This document shows, in pieces, positions 60,919 to 64,000 of a stretch of 64,000 nucleotides of DNA. The stretch's first letter is position 1. Every line of letters starts with the position of its first letter. The stretch comes from Karstenula rhodostoma CBS 690.94 (lineage: Eukaryota; Ascomycota; Dothideomycetes; Pleosporales; Didymosphaeriaceae), in assembly GCA_010093485.1 (NCBI GenBank), contig MU001501.1, positions 1,009,052 through 1,073,051 of the forward strand. Direction: 5' to 3'. Both the position numbers and the translations under genes were made by a program. The notes beneath the pieces were generated by a model, which worked only from the letters and a program-made list of their open reading frames with translations, searched no databases and had not been told where the DNA came from.

Positions 60919-62342
60919 TGTTCGCAAGCGGAGCTCCTAGCCACGACAGGACCGCGGAGCCTGGACGGGTCAGCCTTTGTCTGGAAGCAAGCCGGCCAGG
61001 AGCAGCTCGAGGGCGCGCGATGTCCTCTTGTGAAGACAGGCGCATGCATGGTCGCCGGCGGGGGCGGTGGAGCATGCCCGAGCCTACTTACGAACTTGGC
61101 GGGGTATCACGGAAACTCGCCGTCACGGAAGAGCTCTGGGCGTGCGGTGATGCGTTTTGATTCGGCGTGCAGTAGGAACGCCAGTGTTGCGAACGTATGT
61201 CTCTGCTGCGCTGCCCGGGTGTATCGACGAGACGGGCCCAAAACAACGGCGGGAAGACGTGCGGAGGTAGCGGAAGGTCCAACGAGGGGCTGTGTCTTGT
61301 GTCGTGGGCAGGCAGACAGCGTGCCTGAGCAGATGCTGGACAGGGGACAGGGCAGCGCCGTTTGCTACTGAAACATCACGCAGCGCGAATCACTGGGCGT
61401 GCTCGAGTTATTATCCTTCACGGACGCCTGTGGGCACTCGCAGCCACGACCTGGCTGCGTCTTAGGCCTTCATATCAGCGCATGCCGATGAGGCGAGAGG
61501 CTCACGCGCATCATCATGCGCCTCATCCGTTGACGCGCGCTCCCGCAACAGGGTGACCTAGACTGCTATAATTGTTCGCTGGTGGCGCTTCCGGTCGTTC
61601 CTCCACGACATGTGTAGGCTGTGCCGCCATTACAGAGGCTGAGTCGCGTACAAGGCCCAGATCTCGCTTTGAGCCACCGACTACAGCTCCAGCTCCATCC
61701 TAGTCGCGCAAGCAGCTACCTCGTACTAGTAGCTGAACGTAATACGGACGTGAGAATCAGACTACGCGTCTGTGATTTGCAAACCTCAGCTTGGGCTGGC
61801 GTGGGGGTATTGTAGGGCGCAGCGACGCCGTGAGGGAGAATGAAAACATGTTTGCTCTCTGGGGGGCGGCCGCGAACCTACTTTTATACCGTGACCGTGT
61901 TGCACGACACCGTGCTCGGACTCAGGAACGACGACTACTGCATGGACATGAATGGAACAGCATAGCAACGCGAAACTATTCGAACGAGCAACCGAAAGCT
62001 TGGAGCGTGAAGACTCAATTGATGTATCTTTCAAAGCCCAAAAAAATGCGCGCCACCTATCACGCACTGCCACCTAACCACCTCACACCAAGGCAATCTC
62101 TATCTATGCGAGTAGACAAACGGGGTATGGGGATGTATCCGAAAGCATAAGACTCAATGATAATAAGACAGCCCACGACCAGGACAACCCCAACATAGGG
62201 AACTTCTTGTCGCTGCTTTCATGGACTGCAACGAACCGGCACAGTTGGAGACCTGGGATCACAGTCCGCAAGGTGCAACCCTCCTCGAGAGCCCTTGGCG
62301 CGACAAGGTAACGTTGCTCTCGGGAGTAGGCGATGTACCATC
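60919..62342. other. Long intergenic region upstream of SKT5
   Basis: About 1.4 kb between SKT5 and the 3' end of ASF1, both minus strand. Short open frames occur on both strands, none with family features. It is probably a long SKT5 promoter and leader; no RNA gene or repeat seen. Confidence 0.4.
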
Positions 62343-63336
62343 CTAATGGACCATGACATCTGGGTTTGGTTGAGCGGGCTGTTTAGGGTGGCTCTGGTCG
62401 CCGTTCGCAGGGCCAGCATCATCCATCTCCATATCGTCACCACCCTCCTCCTCAAGCTCCTCCTCTTCCTCATCATCGCCTTCACTGTCCTCGATGTCTT
62501 CGCTGCCAGCCTCCGAGGCAGCATCGTCGTCTGCAGCTGGGACAGCAGTCTCGTCTGCTCCGGCCATGGCGGCATCTTCGCCCTCAGCAGGAGCAATACC
62601 CTCAGCATCCTCTTCCTCTTCTTCTTCTTCCTCCTCTTCGATGCCGTACTGGTCACCATCCGCATTGAGATCGGCCTCGGGCTGATCAGGGGGGAACTCG
62701 GGTGGTGCCTGCTCCTCGGAATCCCTGTCACGGTCAGTGCTGCTGTTGTCTAGGTTACAGTTGGGATCCGCGAGTCATACCATTTGATCGCAAAGCGGGT
62801 CACTCGAGGCTTCTCAGCCAAGATGTTTCTCCGCACCTTCTCGATGATCGGCTTCGCCGGAGGCTCAAGCTGCAAGGCCTCATCTGTGTATTCGTTGTTC
62901 ACGTAGTATCCAACACGCACGAATTCGCGGTCGTCGTAGCTGCAGCTGAGGAGAATGACGGTGACGCCAATGATCTCGTTGTTGGGGATGCGCGATAGGT
63001 CTGGAGGGTCGGCGCGGAACTCGAATTTGTTCACACCCACGGGGATGGGTCCGACGAGAACGGAGTCAAGCTCCTGGTCATGCTCGTTGCTGGTAAAGTC
63101 AACGTGCTGATGCTAAAGAAGTCCGAAGCGGGGCACGTACGATGTTGCAGAGCCGACGTAAGTGAGCTTCCACTCGAGGTCTGCGGCTGGTCAGCAGCTG
63201 GTATAACAAGTAATAATTCAGTATTACCTTTTTGCAGCGACTCGTGGCACTCAAAGGTGATCAGGAACTCGTATGGCGCGTCGAACGTTGTCGGGTTGTT
63301 CTTAACCTCGACGCCGAGGAGCGAGACGATAGACAT
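62343..63336 (-). CDS. ASF1: Histone chaperone Asf1
   Basis: Exons 63228-63336, 63141-63180, 62781-63089 and 62343-62724 give 279 residues. Asf1 binds H3-H4 dimers and hands them to CAF-1 or HIRA during replication and repair. The immunoglobulin-like core is complete: [39 protein letters not shown] across intron 1, [19 protein letters not shown] across intron 2, [20 protein letters not shown], and [19 protein letters not shown] across intron 3. After about residue 156 comes a long acidic tail ([15 protein letters not shown], later [17 protein letters not shown]), usual in fungal Asf1. Introns are 47, 51 and 56 bp. Key H3-contacting residues such as Val94-type hydrophobics lie in the intact core. 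Confidence 0.97.
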
Positions 63337-63917
63337 GCTGAGAGATGTGGGGCAAGTAACGCAAGGTTGAGTATATAATGCAGTTTTGCTGTAGAAACTG
63401 GTTGTCTTGATACGAGTGGACGGGAGAGGAGTCGAGTGTTTGTTGTGACGGGGGAAAGAGGCGGTGGACGTGCGGCATAAATACAGAATTGGCGGGCGCC
63501 AGTTAGCAGGCCAGACCCATGCCGCGGCGCGAACGCCAACGCGTCGCGAGAACTTAAGTCACGTGCTTGCTGGAACCCCCCGGGATTGTAGAGTTGAGAC
63601 GACTTCATGCTCGTCACTTTCAAAACAAAGCATTTTATCATATAATAGACAGGATTCTCACTACAGTGCATACGACCATAACACTAAAGGCCGGGCACCG
63701 CTCTCTTAGGCGATCGAGGCATAGCAAGGTAGGTAAAGAAGACAGCATATTAAATCCCTCAAAAGTGCATCAGACCTTATATACCTGCAAACTTCATCAT
63801 GGCGCACCTGCTCAATGATCAAAACACGATCTCAAAGGGCGCTCGTATAGATTCAATGCCGTTCAACTATTATGACCCGAGGACTCATACAAAACGCCAC
63901 CAAATGCACATGCATAC
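63337..63917. other. Intergenic
   Basis: A 581-bp spacer upstream of ASF1 to the next minus-strand stop. TATATAATGC at about 63371-63380 lies 35-45 bp upstream of the ASF1 start codon on the opposite strand. No gene seen. Confidence 0.4.
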
Positions 63918-64000
63918 TCACTGATGCTGGTATCCTTGCTCATAATCTTGATCTACCACCATATCTTCTTCTCCTTCTTCCTCTTCCTCTTCTGTGATAA
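63918..64000 (-). CDS. C-terminus of a gene cut by the window edge
   Basis: Reading leftwards from the right edge, an open frame encodes an acidic tail (EEEEEEGEEDMVVD) and ends QDYEQGYQHQ before TGA at 63918-63920. The composition looks like a real protein tail rather than chance, but only about 27 residues are inside the window. No family can be named, and an intron could still lie in the stretch. Confidence 0.4.
   Translation of the reverse strand, partial: ITEEEEEEGEEDMVVDQDYEQGYQHQ

Noticed and set aside
1..64000. CRISPR array, bacterial operons, integrated phage or intact transposon
   Set aside because: No regularly spaced repeats, transposase, reverse transcriptase or long terminal repeats are visible; gene structure is eukaryotic throughout.

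Overview
The window is 64 kb of nuclear DNA from a filamentous ascomycete (Pezizomycotina; the gene families fit a Dothideomycete, but class cannot be fixed from sequence alone). The reasons are dense protein-coding genes on both strands, many short introns (about 45-75 bp, rarely to 120 bp) with GTRNGT-type donors and TAG/CAG acceptors, and fungus-specific families such as Zn2Cys6 regulators, BYS1, Gup1, Skt5 and Cox20. I found no rRNA, convincing tRNA, CRISPR array or intact transposon. Gene models below were spliced by hand; for each one the exon lengths sum to a multiple of three, and joined codons restore family motifs.

Layout. 0.1-6.4 kb: an unrecognised conserved-looking gene, a decayed FAD amine-oxidase-type pseudogene and a secreted S41 (CPAF-like) peptidase. 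8.1-15.3 kb: condensin SMC4, an NmrA-like reductase and a BYS1-type secreted protein. 16.3-22 kb: a 5'-truncated DHCR24-like oxidoreductase, a MAPEG membrane protein, MDM35, and the nuclear exosome nuclease RRP6. 22.5-26.3 kb: a microbial-type PARG-like protein, an unrecognised basic protein and COX20. 26.8-33.7 kb: the catalytic subunit of DNA polymerase epsilon. 35.1-41.1 kb: an accessory-looking patch with a Zn2Cys6 regulator divergent from an anhydromuramic acid kinase-like gene, and a small secreted protein. 41.8-44.2 kb: a GGA clathrin adaptor. 45.1-45.9 kb: the relic of an AAA ATPase. 46.9-57.8 kb: ARP4, GUP1, proteasome beta-2 (PUP1), NUP159 and HOP2. 58.1-63.3 kb: the chitin synthase activator SKT5 and histone chaperone ASF1. 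The C-terminus of one more gene enters from the right edge.

Most genes are unlinked housekeeping functions: chromosome condensation, replication, RNA decay, chromatin, nuclear pore, proteasome, Golgi sorting, mitochondrial import and assembly, and cell wall. Several are paired head to head over short spacers (MDM35/RRP6, COX20/POL2, ARP4/GUP1, PUP1/NUP159), suggesting shared promoters. The stretches most worth a second look are the anhydromuramic acid kinase-like gene that lacks the family's catalytic Asp and lies beside a divergent regulator; a PARG-like protein with an altered QEE loop; HOP2 with 10- and 13-nt microexons; SKT5, where a 12-nt last exon carries the CaaX box; and three decayed genes that show recent gene loss.
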